Of a stretch of 64,000 nucleotides of DNA, positions 46,475-55,395 are shown piece after piece. Location: assembly GCA_902579465.1 (NCBI GenBank), contig CACHGV010000001.1:1-64000 (forward strand), given 5' to 3'. The position numbers and the translations under genes were made by a program. The notes under the pieces are model-generated. The model was not told where the DNA came from. It saw only the letters and a program-made list of their open reading frames with translations, and did no database searches. Numbering within the stretch: position 1 is the stretch's first letter; each line of letters opens with the position of its first letter. Origin of the DNA: an uncultured Pelagibacteraceae bacterium. Its GTDB lineage: Bacteria > Pseudomonadota > Alphaproteobacteria > Pelagibacterales > Pelagibacteraceae.

Positions 46475-47735
46475 AGAAGAACGTTTAATTAAAAGATACA
46501 AAGCTGAAAAAAGATTTCAATTTTACGGTAAAGCTGCAATATTTATGGCTTTATTATTTCTAGTGGTATTTCTAACAAAGATATTTTCTACTGGTTACAC
46601 AGCATTTCAAAAAACATGGTTGGTAATACCAGTCAATTATAATGCAGATTTATTATATTTGGATCCAGATAAAAAACCAACAACCGAAGATATTAATGAT
46701 GCAGACTTTTATGAGTTTGGGATAGAAACATTTATCACTCTCGATCCAGATGCAAGTGAGGATCAAATTATGGAATTAAAAAAAATGTTTGCATTTACTT
46801 TTGAGAGAGAATTAAAATATTATCTTCTAGACAATCCTGATAGCTTTGGAAAAACAGTTGATGTAAAATTAACAGCCTCTGACGACTTAGATCAAGTATT
46901 TAAAGGAAATTATCCAAGAGATATACCTGAAAATAGAAGAAGAGCATCTGATTATCAATTAAAAATTTTTGATAAATTAAATGAAGATGGAAGAGTTATA
47001 AGTGAATTTAATGCCAGTTTTTTTACAAATGCTGATTCTAGAGAAGCTGAGTTAGCGGGGATAGCAAGCTCATTTATGGGTTCATTATTTTCCATACTTG
47101 TCTGTCTGTCAATTGCCTTTCCTGTTGCCTTACTAGCTGCAGTTTATCTAGAAGAATTTGCACCAAAAAATAGATTTACAGATTTTATTGAAGTAAATAT
47201 CAATAATCTAGCAGCAGTTCCTTCAATTGTTTTTGGATTGTTAGGATTAGGTGTTTTATTGGCTGTATTTGGTTTACCTAGATCAACACCCTTAGTTGGA
47301 GGTATAACCCTTTCATTAATGACTCTTCCAACAATTATAATAGCAGCCAGAGCATCATTGAAGGCTGTTCCACCCAGTATAAGAGAAGCAGCTTTAGCAA
47401 TGGGAGCTAGCAAAATGCAAACGACGATGCATCATACCGTGCCTTTGGCTTTACCTGGAACTTTATCAGGTACTATAATTGGCTTAGCTCAAGCATTAGG
47501 TGAAACAGCGCCTTTAATATTAATTGGAATGGTTGCTTTTGTTAACACAATACCAGGAACCCCTATGGATCCAGCAGCTAGCTTGCCTGTTCAAATCTAT
47601 ATATGGGCAGAGAGTGCCGAAAGAGGATTTGTAGAAAAAGTGTCTGCTTGCATAATGGTATTATTATTTTTCCTTATATTTATGAATTTAGGAGCACAAT
47701 TAATTAGACATAAATTTGAAAAGAAATGGAACTAA
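46467..47735 (+). CDS. pstA: Phosphate ABC transporter permease PstA
   Basis: 422 residues. An N-terminal extension (about 1-200) with one membrane helix and a soluble domain of the DUF3333 type found in alphaproteobacterial PstA, then the six-helix core. Motifs: AGIASSFMGSLFSILVCLSIAFPVALLAAVYLEEF, NINNLAAVPSIVFGLLGLG, and the EAA loop IREAALAMGASKMQTTMHHTVPLALPG, then GLAQALGETAPLILIG. It forms the phosphate channel with PstC. Three bases separate it from pstB. Confidence 0.95.
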   Translation: MNKEERLIKRYKAEKRFQFYGKAAIFMALLFLVVFLTKIFSTGYTAFQKTWLVIPVNYNADLLYLDPDKKPTTEDINDADFYEFGIETFITLDPDASEDQIMELKKMFAFTFERELKYYLLDNPDSFGKTVDVKLTASDDLDQVFKGNYPRDIPENRRRASDYQLKIFDKLNEDGRVISEFNASFFTNADSREAELAGIASSFMGSLFSILVCLSIAFPVALLAAVYLEEFAPKNRFTDFIEVNINNLAAVPSIVFGLLGLGVLLAVFGLPRSTPLVGGITLSLMTLPTIIIAARASLKAVPPSIREAALAMGASKMQTTMHHTVPLALPGTLSGTIIGLAQALGETAPLILIGMVAFVNTIPGTPMDPAASLPVQIYIWAESAERGFVEKVSACIMVLLFFLIFMNLGAQLIRHKFEKKWN

Positions 47736-47738
47736 AAT

Positions 47739-48494
47739 ATGAATAAAATAGAAGCAAAAAATGTTGATGTCTATTATGGAGCGAAACAAGCTTTATTTGA
47801 TATCAATATGGATATCGAAGCAAATAAAGTAACTGCTCTTATTGGACCTTCTGGTTGTGGTAAATCAACATTCTTAAGATGTTTAAATAGGATGAATGAT
47901 GTGATCGATATTTGTAAAGTCAGTGGTGTCGTAAAAATTAATGACTATGACATAAATCAAAAAGATACAGATGTTGTAAGGCTTAGAGAAAAAGTTGGAA
48001 TGATTTTTCAAAAACCAAATCCTTTTCCAAAAACCATTTATGAGAATATTTCTTATGGACCTGAGATACATGGGATAGCTCAATCTAAAAGTGAAATGGA
48101 TAATATTGTTGAAGAGAGTTTGAGAAAAGCAGCACTTTGGGAAGAGGTAAAAGACAGAATTCACGAACCAGGTACTGGTTTATCAGGTGGACAACAACAA
48201 AGACTTTGTATTGCAAGAACAATATCAATTAAGCCAGAGGTAATACTCATGGATGAGCCATGTTCAGCTCTTGATCCAATTGCGACAGCACAAATAGAGG
48301 AGCTAATTGATGAATTAAGAAAGGAACATACTATAATAATTGTTACTCACTCAATGTCCCAAGCTGCAAGAGTCTCTCAAAATACTGGTTTTTTTCACCT
48401 TGGCAAATTGATTGAAGTAGGTTCTACTGATAAGATATTCAAGAATCCGACTCAACAACAAACGCAGGATTACATAACAGGAAGGTTTGGATAA
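47739..48494 (+). CDS. pstB: Phosphate ABC transporter ATPase PstB
   Basis: 251 residues. Walker [21 protein letters not shown]-loop [20 protein letters not shown] (diagnostic for PstB), signature [15 protein letters not shown], Walker [18 protein letters not shown]-loop [12 protein letters not shown]. It energises PstCA and, with PhoU and PhoR, takes part in phosphate sensing. It shares a base with phoU. Confidence 0.98.
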   Translation: MNKIEAKNVDVYYGAKQALFDINMDIEANKVTALIGPSGCGKSTFLRCLNRMNDVIDICKVSGVVKINDYDINQKDTDVVRLREKVGMIFQKPNPFPKTIYENISYGPEIHGIAQSKSEMDNIVEESLRKAALWEEVKDRIHEPGTGLSGGQQQRLCIARTISIKPEVILMDEPCSALDPIATAQIEELIDELRKEHTIIIVTHSMSQAARVSQNTGFFHLGKLIEVGSTDKIFKNPTQQQTQDYITGRFG

Positions 48495-49195
48495 TGAATG
48501 AAAAACCACACACAGTAAAATCTTACGAAGACCAATTAAAAAAATTAAACAATGATTTAGTTGAAATGGGGGCAAATTGCGAAACCGCTTTAGGTAATGC
48601 AATGAAAGCAATATCATCAAATGATCATAACCTTGCTGATGATGTTATAAATTCAGATATGGTTATAGATAATTTTGAGTCTCAGATAGAGAATGAGGTA
48701 GTAAATTTAATTGCTTTAAGACAACCAATGGCTGTGGATCTTAGAGAAACAGTTGCAGCTCTAAAGATGTCTTCAGACTTAGAAAGAATAGGTGATCTTG
48801 CCAAAAATATTGCAAAAAGAACAAAACTTATAAATACGCATTTGCCAAATAATTTAATTGAAGCAATGAGTAGAATCTGCATTTTGGTTCAAAAACAATT
48901 AAAAATTGTTTTAGACTCTTATCTAAGTAGATCAAGCGATGTAGCTCAAACAGTATGGGAGAGTGATGAACAAGTTGATGATTTAACAAATAAATGTATG
49001 GAAGAAGTCATCTCATTAATTAAATCAAATATGGAAAATATTGAATATGGCTCACATCTTTTATTTGTTACTAAAAACCTTGAAAGGATAGGAGATCATA
49101 CAACAAACATTGCTGAGCAAGTATTTTATTTAGTTACAGGTGATTATTTAGAGGGTGAAAGACCCAAGGGTAGCGATTCAGAATTAACAAAGTAA
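48494..49195 (+). CDS. phoU: Phosphate signalling protein PhoU
   Basis: 233 residues, two three-helix PhoU repeats. Each repeat carries the acidic metal-binding motif: DLERIGDLAKNIAKR at about 94-108 and NLERIGDHTTNIAEQV at about 193-208. PhoU links PstSCAB activity to PhoR and dampens the response when phosphate is plentiful. It overlaps pstB and phoB by one base each. Confidence 0.97.
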   Translation: MNEKPHTVKSYEDQLKKLNNDLVEMGANCETALGNAMKAISSNDHNLADDVINSDMVIDNFESQIENEVVNLIALRQPMAVDLRETVAALKMSSDLERIGDLAKNIAKRTKLINTHLPNNLIEAMSRICILVQKQLKIVLDSYLSRSSDVAQTVWESDEQVDDLTNKCMEEVISLIKSNMENIEYGSHLLFVTKNLERIGDHTTNIAEQVFYLVTGDYLEGERPKGSDSELTK

Positions 49196-49878
49196 TGAGT
49201 GCACACATATTTATTGCAGAAGATGAGGCGCCAATTTCAACCTTATTAAAATATAATTTAGAAAAAGAAGGTCATAAGGTTTCTTCAAGTGAAAATGGAG
49301 AGGACTCTTTAAAATCAATAAAACAAAAAATGCCAGACTTAATCTTATTAGATTGGATGTTGCCAGATTTATCAGGTGTTGAAATATGTAAACAGTTAAA
49401 AAGGGATAAAAAATATAATGACATTCCAATTATTATGCTTACTGCAAAAGGAGAGGAGGAAGATAAATTAAAAGCATTTGAAACTGGAGCCGATGATTAC
49501 GTCACTAAACCATTTAGCCAAAAAGAATTAAATGCAAGAATTAAATCTTTGTTAAGAAGGGCTAAACCTTTGTCATCAACTGATGTTGTGGAATTTAAAG
49601 ACCTTAAAATTGATAGATTAGCAAAAAGAGTTTATAGAAATGATAAGGAAATAATTTTGGGACCCACAGAATTTAAATTATTAGATTTTTTTATTAAAAA
49701 TCCAAAAAGAGTTTATTCAAGAGAACAATTACTAAATAATGTTTGGGGTGAAAATATTTATGTAGAAAGTAGAACGGTTGATGTTCACATAAGAAGATTG
49801 AGAAAAGTTTTAAATGTAAGTGGATTAGAAAATTTAATTCGCACAGTGAGATCTGCAGGCTATTCGTTAGATAACTAA
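49195..49878 (+). CDS. phoB: Phosphate-regulon response regulator PhoB
   Basis: 227 residues. Receiver domain (about 1-120) with acidic pocket EDE, acceptor Asp53 in LILLDWMLPD, and VTKPFSQKEL. The C-terminal OmpR-type winged helix includes LGPTEFKLLDFF, YSREQLLNNVWG, VESRTVDVHIRRLRK and RTVRSAGYSL. It is the likely reader of the 11-base-period boxes upstream of pstS, phnX and ugpB. The end overlaps the convergent sixA by 12 bases. Confidence 0.97.
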   Translation: MSAHIFIAEDEAPISTLLKYNLEKEGHKVSSSENGEDSLKSIKQKMPDLILLDWMLPDLSGVEICKQLKRDKKYNDIPIIMLTAKGEEEDKLKAFETGADDYVTKPFSQKELNARIKSLLRRAKPLSSTDVVEFKDLKIDRLAKRVYRNDKEIILGPTEFKLLDFFIKNPKRVYSREQLLNNVWGENIYVESRTVDVHIRRLRKVLNVSGLENLIRTVRSAGYSLDN

Positions 49879-50382
49879 ATCTTTAGGCCTTACAAATTCA
49901 GAAATAATTCCTTTCTCTTCAATATTTATCCAATCATTCGTATCGAAAACTATTTTAGCAAATGCACAAGTTGGGAATTTATAATTTAATAGTTTAAAAT
50001 TACTATTATCTTTATTTTTAGTTAATTTTATAACTAAATTTTTAAGAGCAGGTTCATGATTTATTATCAATACTTTCTTAAACTTTTTATGGATATTTTT
50101 TATATTAGCTATTATTTCATTTTCATTAACCAAATAGAGTTTTGAGGAACTTTTAATTTTTTTTGGTTTATTTATTTTATTCAGTATTAAATTTAGAGTT
50201 TTTTTTGTTCTTTTTGATGAAGATAAAAGCACGTAGTCAAAGGAGTATTTTTTTTTAACAAAAAATTCACTTATAATTTTTGCACTTTTGATGCCTCTTT
50301 TATTTAGTGGTCTTTCAAAATCACTTAAATTTGGGTCTTCCCAACTAGATTTTGCATGTCTCATGACATATAATTCGCGCAT
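49867..50382 (-). CDS. sixA: SixA-type phosphohistidine phosphatase
   Basis: 171 residues from the chosen ATG at 50382, which begins MRELYVMRHAKSSW. The frame continues upstream to 50439 but that part overlaps ppk. Histidine-phosphatase family: catalytic RHG-like motif VMRHAKSS at residue 8, second His in INHEPAL. SixA proteins remove phosphate from phosphohistidine on signalling or PTS proteins. It converges on phoB and diverges from ppk, with only 13 bases between the two start codons. Confidence 0.88.
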   Translation of the reverse strand: MRELYVMRHAKSSWEDPNLSDFERPLNKRGIKSAKIISEFFVKKKYSFDYVLLSSSKRTKKTLNLILNKINKPKKIKSSSKLYLVNENEIIANIKNIHKKFKKVLIINHEPALKNLVIKLTKNKDNSNFKLLNYKFPTCAFAKIVFDTNDWINIEEKGIISEFVRPKDLVI

Positions 50383-50395
50383 TAAATCTAAATAT

Positions 50396-52546
50396 ATGAC
50401 TGCATTAAAAAAACAAGACAAAGAAGAGCTTAAATCCAATTATATAAATAGAGAATTATCATGGTTAAAATTTAACGATAGAGTTCTGTTAGAGGCGCAA
50501 AATATTGAAAATCCTCTTTATGAGAGAGTAAAATTTTTATCTATTGCAGGCTCTAATTTAGATGAATTTTTTATGGTTCGAGTTGCTGGACTATACAGTC
50601 AAATTAAACAAGAAGTCGACTCACTAAGTTCAGATGGACTAACGCCTGAAGAACAGATGGAGATGGTTATTAATGATACAAAAAATCTATTAAATAAACA
50701 AAATACCATATTTAATAATCTATCAAATCAGCTGAAGAGAAATAATATTTTATTGACTAAGCCAGAAAACCTTAACACAAAAGAAAAAAAGAAATTATTA
50801 GAAATATTTAACGAAGAAATTTATCCTCTACTTACACCATCAGCGATTGATCCTTCTCATCCTTTTCCATTTATTATTAATCAAGGTAGAGCTTTAGTTA
50901 TGAAGCTGAAGAAAAAGAAAAAAAAGAGAATTCTTAATTCAATTATCGTAATTCCTAAAGCTTTATCAAGATTTATTGAAATAGATGGAGGAAAATCATT
51001 TAAGAAATTTTTGGTTCTAGACGATGTTATTGGTTACTTTGCCTCTGAAATTTTTCCAGATCATTTATTAGAAAAGAAAATGATATTTAGAGTAATAAGA
51101 GATAGTGATGTAGAAATTCAAGAAGAGGCTGAGGATTTAGTCAGATCATTTGAACTAGCACTAAAGCGAAGAAGAACTGGTGATATTGTTAGATTAGAAA
51201 TTTTAGAAAAAAGCGACAAAGAACTTGTAAAATTTATAACAAATAAATTAGAAATTAATCCAAATTATATTTATGAAGTAGCAGGTTTAGTTGGAATCCA
51301 GGATATAGACCAAATTTGTAAAATTAAAAATTCTAAATTAAAATTTAAAAACTTTACACCAAGAGAAGTAGAAAGATTAAAAGAATACAATAATAATTTT
51401 TTTGAGACAATTAAGAAAAAAGACCTAATAGTTCATCATCCATTTGAGACTTTTGATGCTGTAATTGAATTTTTAAATCAAGCTGCTATGGATAAAAAAG
51501 TAATTGCTATTAAACAAACATTGTACAGAACTACTTTAGATTCACCAATTGTTAAAGCATTAATTAGCGCTTCCGAAAATGGCAAAACAGTTACTGCTTT
51601 AATTGAAATCAAAGCTAGATTTGATGAAGAAGCAAATATACAGCTGGCAAGAAGTCTTGAAAAAGCTGGAGTTCAAATTGTTTATGGTTTTGCAAAATAC
51701 AAAACACATGCTAAATCATCACTAATACATCGACGTGAGGGTGGTAAAATTCAAACATATTTCCATTTAGGTACTGGTAATTATCATCCTGTAAATGCAA
51801 AAATATACACAGACTTATCTCTATTTAGCTCTGATAAAAAAATGGCTGCAGATGTAGAAAAATTCTACAATTACGTGACTGGATATTCTAAACCAAGAAA
51901 TTTAAATAAAATTTCCATTTCACCTGTAAATTTAAGAAAAACTTTAAATCAGAATATAGATAAGGAAATAAGTAATGCAAAAAAAGGGAAACACGCTGAG
52001 ATTTGGGCTAAAATGAATTCATTAGTTGATTCACAAATAATTGATAAATTTTATGAGGCTTCTAGTGTCGGTGTAAAAGTCTCTTTATTTGTAAGAGGTG
52101 TATGTTGTTTAAGACCTGGTATTAAAAATAAATCGGAAAATATTATTGTAAAAAGTATCATTGGAAGATTTCTTGAACACTCAAGAATATATTGTTTTGC
52201 AAATGGAAAATTAATGCCTAACAGAAATGCAAAAGTTTATATTTCATCTGCAGATTTGATGCCAAGAAATCTAGATAGAAGAGTCGAACTTCTCGTGCCA
52301 ATTGAAAATCAAACTGTTCATGAACAGGTTTTAGACCAAATAATGATGGCCAATTATCTAGACACGAATCAGAGCTGGGAACTTTATCCTAATGGAAATT
52401 ATCAAAAAATTAAATATAGTCGGAAAGATTCTTTTTCTGCACATGATTATTTCATGAATAATCCAAGTTTATCAGGAAGAGGAAAGGCAAAACTAAAAAT
52501 TAAACCTAAAAAATTAAACTTAAGGTTGGTTAAAGATGGAACTTAA
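50396..52546 (+). CDS. ppk: Polyphosphate kinase 1
   Basis: 716 residues from the ATG at 50396, chosen because YINRELSWLKFNDRVL, the conserved PPK1 N-terminus, starts soon after; the frame is open further upstream within sixA. PPK1 makes polyphosphate from ATP reversibly. Visible motifs: FLSIAGSNLDEFFMVRVAG, HHPFETF, KTHAKSSLIHRREGG (catalytic autophosphorylated His), HLGTGNYHP, and FLEHSRIYCFANG (second conserved His). It overlaps ppx by 11 bases, so synthesis and breakdown of polyphosphate are coupled. Confidence 0.96.
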   Translation: MTALKKQDKEELKSNYINRELSWLKFNDRVLLEAQNIENPLYERVKFLSIAGSNLDEFFMVRVAGLYSQIKQEVDSLSSDGLTPEEQMEMVINDTKNLLNKQNTIFNNLSNQLKRNNILLTKPENLNTKEKKKLLEIFNEEIYPLLTPSAIDPSHPFPFIINQGRALVMKLKKKKKKRILNSIIVIPKALSRFIEIDGGKSFKKFLVLDDVIGYFASEIFPDHLLEKKMIFRVIRDSDVEIQEEAEDLVRSFELALKRRRTGDIVRLEILEKSDKELVKFITNKLEINPNYIYEVAGLVGIQDIDQICKIKNSKLKFKNFTPREVERLKEYNNNFFETIKKKDLIVHHPFETFDAVIEFLNQAAMDKKVIAIKQTLYRTTLDSPIVKALISASENGKTVTALIEIKARFDEEANIQLARSLEKAGVQIVYGFAKYKTHAKSSLIHRREGGKIQTYFHLGTGNYHPVNAKIYTDLSLFSSDKKMAADVEKFYNYVTGYSKPRNLNKISISPVNLRKTLNQNIDKEISNAKKGKHAEIWAKMNSLVDSQIIDKFYEASSVGVKVSLFVRGVCCLRPGIKNKSENIIVKSIIGRFLEHSRIYCFANGKLMPNRNAKVYISSADLMPRNLDRRVELLVPIENQTVHEQVLDQIMMANYLDTNQSWELYPNGNYQKIKYSRKDSFSAHDYFMNNPSLSGRGKAKLKIKPKKLNLRLVKDGT

Positions 52547-54044
52547 AGTAATTAAAAATAAGCAAAATTTAAAATTAAGACAATCAAAATTAGCTATTAT
52601 TGATATAGGTTCAAATTCTATAAGAATGTTAATTTACGATGATTTTACATCATCTAGAGTACCTTTTTTTAATGAAAAAGCAGTTTGTGAACTTGGTAAA
52701 AACTTAGATAAATCAAAAAAACTTCATAAATCAGGCAAGATATATGCTTTAAAAGTTTTAAAAAGATTTTCAGAAATTCTTAATGTTTCAAAAATTAATA
52801 ACCTTAAAATTATTGCAACAGCTGTATTAAGAGAAGCTACAGACGCAAAGCCCTTTATTGAAGAAGTAGAATACTTATTTAAAAAAAATATAAATATTTT
52901 AACTGGTGAAGAAGAAGCTGAATCATCAGCTGAAGGCGTTAAAATTGGATTTGAGAATGTGGATGGACTTGTTGCTGATTTAGGTGGTGGAAGTTTAGAG
53001 CTTGCTAGAGTTGAAAACAATGTTGTAACAAATAAAACATCACTTCCAGTTGGTGTTTTAAGGTTAATTAACAATCCTATTGTTAAAAAAAGAAATTTAT
53101 CTAAATATCTCAAAAATCTTTTAAGAGATGAAAAATGGTTATCTAAAAAAAAATTTAATAATTTATATTTGGTGGGAGGTACGTGGAGAGCTCTGTTTAA
53201 ATTACACTTATTTCAAAATGAATATCCAGTCCATATTATTCATCAATACTCAATAGAAAATGAAAAACTTACAAAATTTTTAGAAAAAATTTCTTCATTT
53301 AATAAATCTAAATTGAAATCAGTTGAATACATATCAAAGTCTAGAACGCCTTATCTTCCTTATAGCTCAATAATTCTAGAAGAAATTATGAACATAGCAA
53401 ATCCAAAAAATGTTATTTGCTCAATTAGCGGTATTAGAGAAGGATCTCTTGCCAAAGATTTATTTAAAAACTCAGATAGTAATTTTGTTTTTAATAAATC
53501 ATTAGAGCATATTTCAAAAAAAAGAGGCGATTTAGGATCTACATATAAGAAATATTTTGATTTTATAAAACCTATATTTGAGGGAAATGAGCATTTTAAT
53601 CAAAAATTGCTTCATCTATCTTGCGTACTAAGTCATATGGATTGGGGTTTGGGAGCATTCCAAAAAGCAGAGTTGGTTTTTCAAGAAACATTAAATACGC
53701 CTTTATTAAAACTTTCACATAAAGAAAGAATACAATTGGCACTTTCTTGTTACTGGAGATATTGCAGTATAAAATACAACCCAAAGATAGAATACTTAAC
53801 GTTTTTAAATAACAACGAGATATATTCTTGCAAACAAGTTGGTGCAGCCTTAAGATTTGCTAATTCTCTTACATCAATATCTACAATTTTTTTAGAAGAA
53901 TTTAAACTTTATAAAAGAGGTAATTCAGTATTTTTAAAAATACCTTCGCAGCATCAAGAGATAATCTCAAAACAAGTTACGAAAAAATTCAAAGCTTTAG
54001 CAAGAGAATTATTTTTAGATCCTAGGGTAATTTATTCAAATTAA
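52536..54044 (+). CDS. ppx: Exopolyphosphatase (Ppx/GppA family)
   Basis: 502 residues. Actin-like ATPase fold: first phosphate loop IIDIGSNSIRMLIYD (about 23-37), ATAVLREATDA, GEEEAESSAEGVKIG, and second loop VADLGGGSLELARV (about 147-160). A C-terminal helical HD-like domain (about 320-500) follows. It releases phosphate from polyphosphate chain ends, or cleaves pppGpp. Its start lies within the end of ppk. About 100 bases free of recognisable features separate it from the convergent NUDIX gene. Confidence 0.95.
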   Translation: MELKVIKNKQNLKLRQSKLAIIDIGSNSIRMLIYDDFTSSRVPFFNEKAVCELGKNLDKSKKLHKSGKIYALKVLKRFSEILNVSKINNLKIIATAVLREATDAKPFIEEVEYLFKKNINILTGEEEAESSAEGVKIGFENVDGLVADLGGGSLELARVENNVVTNKTSLPVGVLRLINNPIVKKRNLSKYLKNLLRDEKWLSKKKFNNLYLVGGTWRALFKLHLFQNEYPVHIIHQYSIENEKLTKFLEKISSFNKSKLKSVEYISKSRTPYLPYSSIILEEIMNIANPKNVICSISGIREGSLAKDLFKNSDSNFVFNKSLEHISKKRGDLGSTYKKYFDFIKPIFEGNEHFNQKLLHLSCVLSHMDWGLGAFQKAELVFQETLNTPLLKLSHKERIQLALSCYWRYCSIKYNPKIEYLTFLNNNEIYSCKQVGAALRFANSLTSISTIFLEEFKLYKRGNSVFLKIPSQHQEIISKQVTKKFKALARELFLDPRVIYSN

Positions 54045-54147
54045 TTTAATATTAATTTAAATTAGATTTAATATTTTATTAATTTATCAGTAATATTTCA
54101 TCATTAATTACATTAACTAAATCATTATTTTCTCTTATAAAAAGTGC

Positions 54148-54649
54148 TTACTTTGTAGGCACCTTTATAACTTTAAAAAATGAAGCCACATGAGATACAT
54201 TACAAAATTTTTCATTTAAAATTAATTTGTTTATTTCTTCTTTAGACAGAAAATGAATTTTAATAGCTTTCTCAGGTCCTTTTTTTTTTAATTATTCTAT
54301 TTGAATAATAGCAGTATATTTTAGTTGTTAACCTTCCTGGCTCACAATTAATTGTAAATAATTTTTTTGGTCTTCCTAATATTTTATATCCTGTTTCCTC
54401 ATAAAATTCTCTACAAGCAGCACTTATAGAATTTTCTCCTTTATCAATCATACCAGATGGAAATTCATAGTTGATTTTATTAACTGGAATTCTTTTTTGA
54501 CTAACTAGAACAAAAACGTTTTTCTTAATTTCCGCAACTACCAAAGATAAATCAGAGGTTTTTAAGAAATGATAATATTCTTTTTTTTTGAATGGCTTAT
54601 TAATTAAAGTAATATTATTTGTAAGCTTAATATTTTTCAAATAATTCAT
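54148..54649 (-). pseudogene. NUDIX hydrolase with a frameshift in a 10-A tract
   Basis: The first frame (54272-54649) gives 125 residues with a full NUDIX box: GMIDKGENSISAACREFYEETGY at about 67-88. It then stops as RIIKKKRT. At the junction the minus strand holds ten A in a row (54281-54290 on the plus strand are T). With nine A the frame would continue through GPEKAIKIHFLSKEEI to a stop at 54148, giving about 166 residues, a normal size for an ADP-ribose-pyrophosphatase-like NUDIX protein. So the gene is either broken, rescued by slippage, or misread in sequencing. It is downstream of the TPR gene on the same strand. Confidence 0.75.
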
Positions 54650-54697
54650 AAGTTATTATATTTTAATAATATTAAAGATATTTTACAGATAAAGTAA

Positions 54698-55249
54698 TTA
54701 TATTGTTTTTTCTTTAATTAATTTAGAGACTTTGTTTATTTGATTTATTGTATCAGTATTCATTGGGTTTATATATGAAGCTTCTAAATAACTAGTGTAG
54801 GCTTTTTCGTAATCTTTCATTTCCATGTATACTTGTCCTTTTCCAATTAGAGCACCGAAATGCCTGCTTTCAAGTTTTAAGACCATATCAATATCTCTAA
54901 GTGATTTTTTATACTTACCCATAAAATATAAAGATGTTGCACGTCTATTCCAAGCTTCAGCCCAATTAGGATCTTTTTCTATAATTTTACTAAAAATCCT
55001 ATATGCCCTTATATAATTTCCATTTTGAACTAGTCTTGAACCTTCTTTTAAATCAATAGTTAATTGAAAATTAGATGGATGTGTTTCCCACAAATTCCAT
55101 ATGCTTTTTTCTAAAATTTTTGCTTCACTTTGTGTATTACAATCTTTTAACTTACTCAAAAGTTTGTTTAAATCTAACTCATCTGTTTTTGCTGCTGAAG
55201 TCAAACATACTGTTGAAATTATCAATAAGAAATTTAGTATTTTCAGCAT
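54698..55249 (-). CDS. Exported tetratricopeptide-repeat protein
   Basis: 183 residues. A signal peptide (about 1-20, ending TSAAK) is followed by a Leu-rich N-terminal segment and two to three TPR units at about 80-175 (EGSRLVQNGNYIRAYRIFSKIIEKDPNWAEAWNRRATSLYFMGKYKKSLRDIDMVL pattern). TPRs bind proteins; the partner is unknown. The start codon lies 1 base from the Pho-like repeats at 55251-55290, which face the divergent phnX. The same strand carries the NUDIX gene 48 bases downstream. Confidence 0.82.
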   Translation of the reverse strand: MLKILNFLLIISTVCLTSAAKTDELDLNKLLSKLKDCNTQSEAKILEKSIWNLWETHPSNFQLTIDLKEGSRLVQNGNYIRAYRIFSKIIEKDPNWAEAWNRRATSLYFMGKYKKSLRDIDMVLKLESRHFGALIGKGQVYMEMKDYEKAYTSYLEASYINPMNTDTINQINKVSKLIKEKTI

Positions 55250-55250
55250 A

Positions 55251-55290
55251 TGTAATAAATCTGTAATATTTTTGTAACATTAATAAAACA
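55251..55290 (+). promoter_or_regulatory. Candidate Pho box upstream of phnX
   Basis: Half-sites TGTAATA (55251), TGTAATA (55262) and TGTAACA (55273) in perfect 11-base register, with a degenerate fourth, TAAAACA (55284). They match the pstS repeats closely. A -10-like TAAAAT follows the third half-site by 14 bases (55294-55299), almost the pstS spacing. Orientation points to phnX; the leader to its start would be about 90 bases. Confidence 0.75.
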
Positions 55291-55395
55291 AGTTAAAATC
55301 AAAATAAACAGCAATAAAATCAGTATTATTATTCAATTAAAGATATGATTAATTTCAAATATTAAATTTTAATTAAAAGATTCGAAAAAAAACAT

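Noticed and set aside
52724..53113. 129-codon minus-strand frame inside ppx
   Set aside because: Antisense to the conserved phosphate-binding region of Ppx; composition is typical of a shadow frame.
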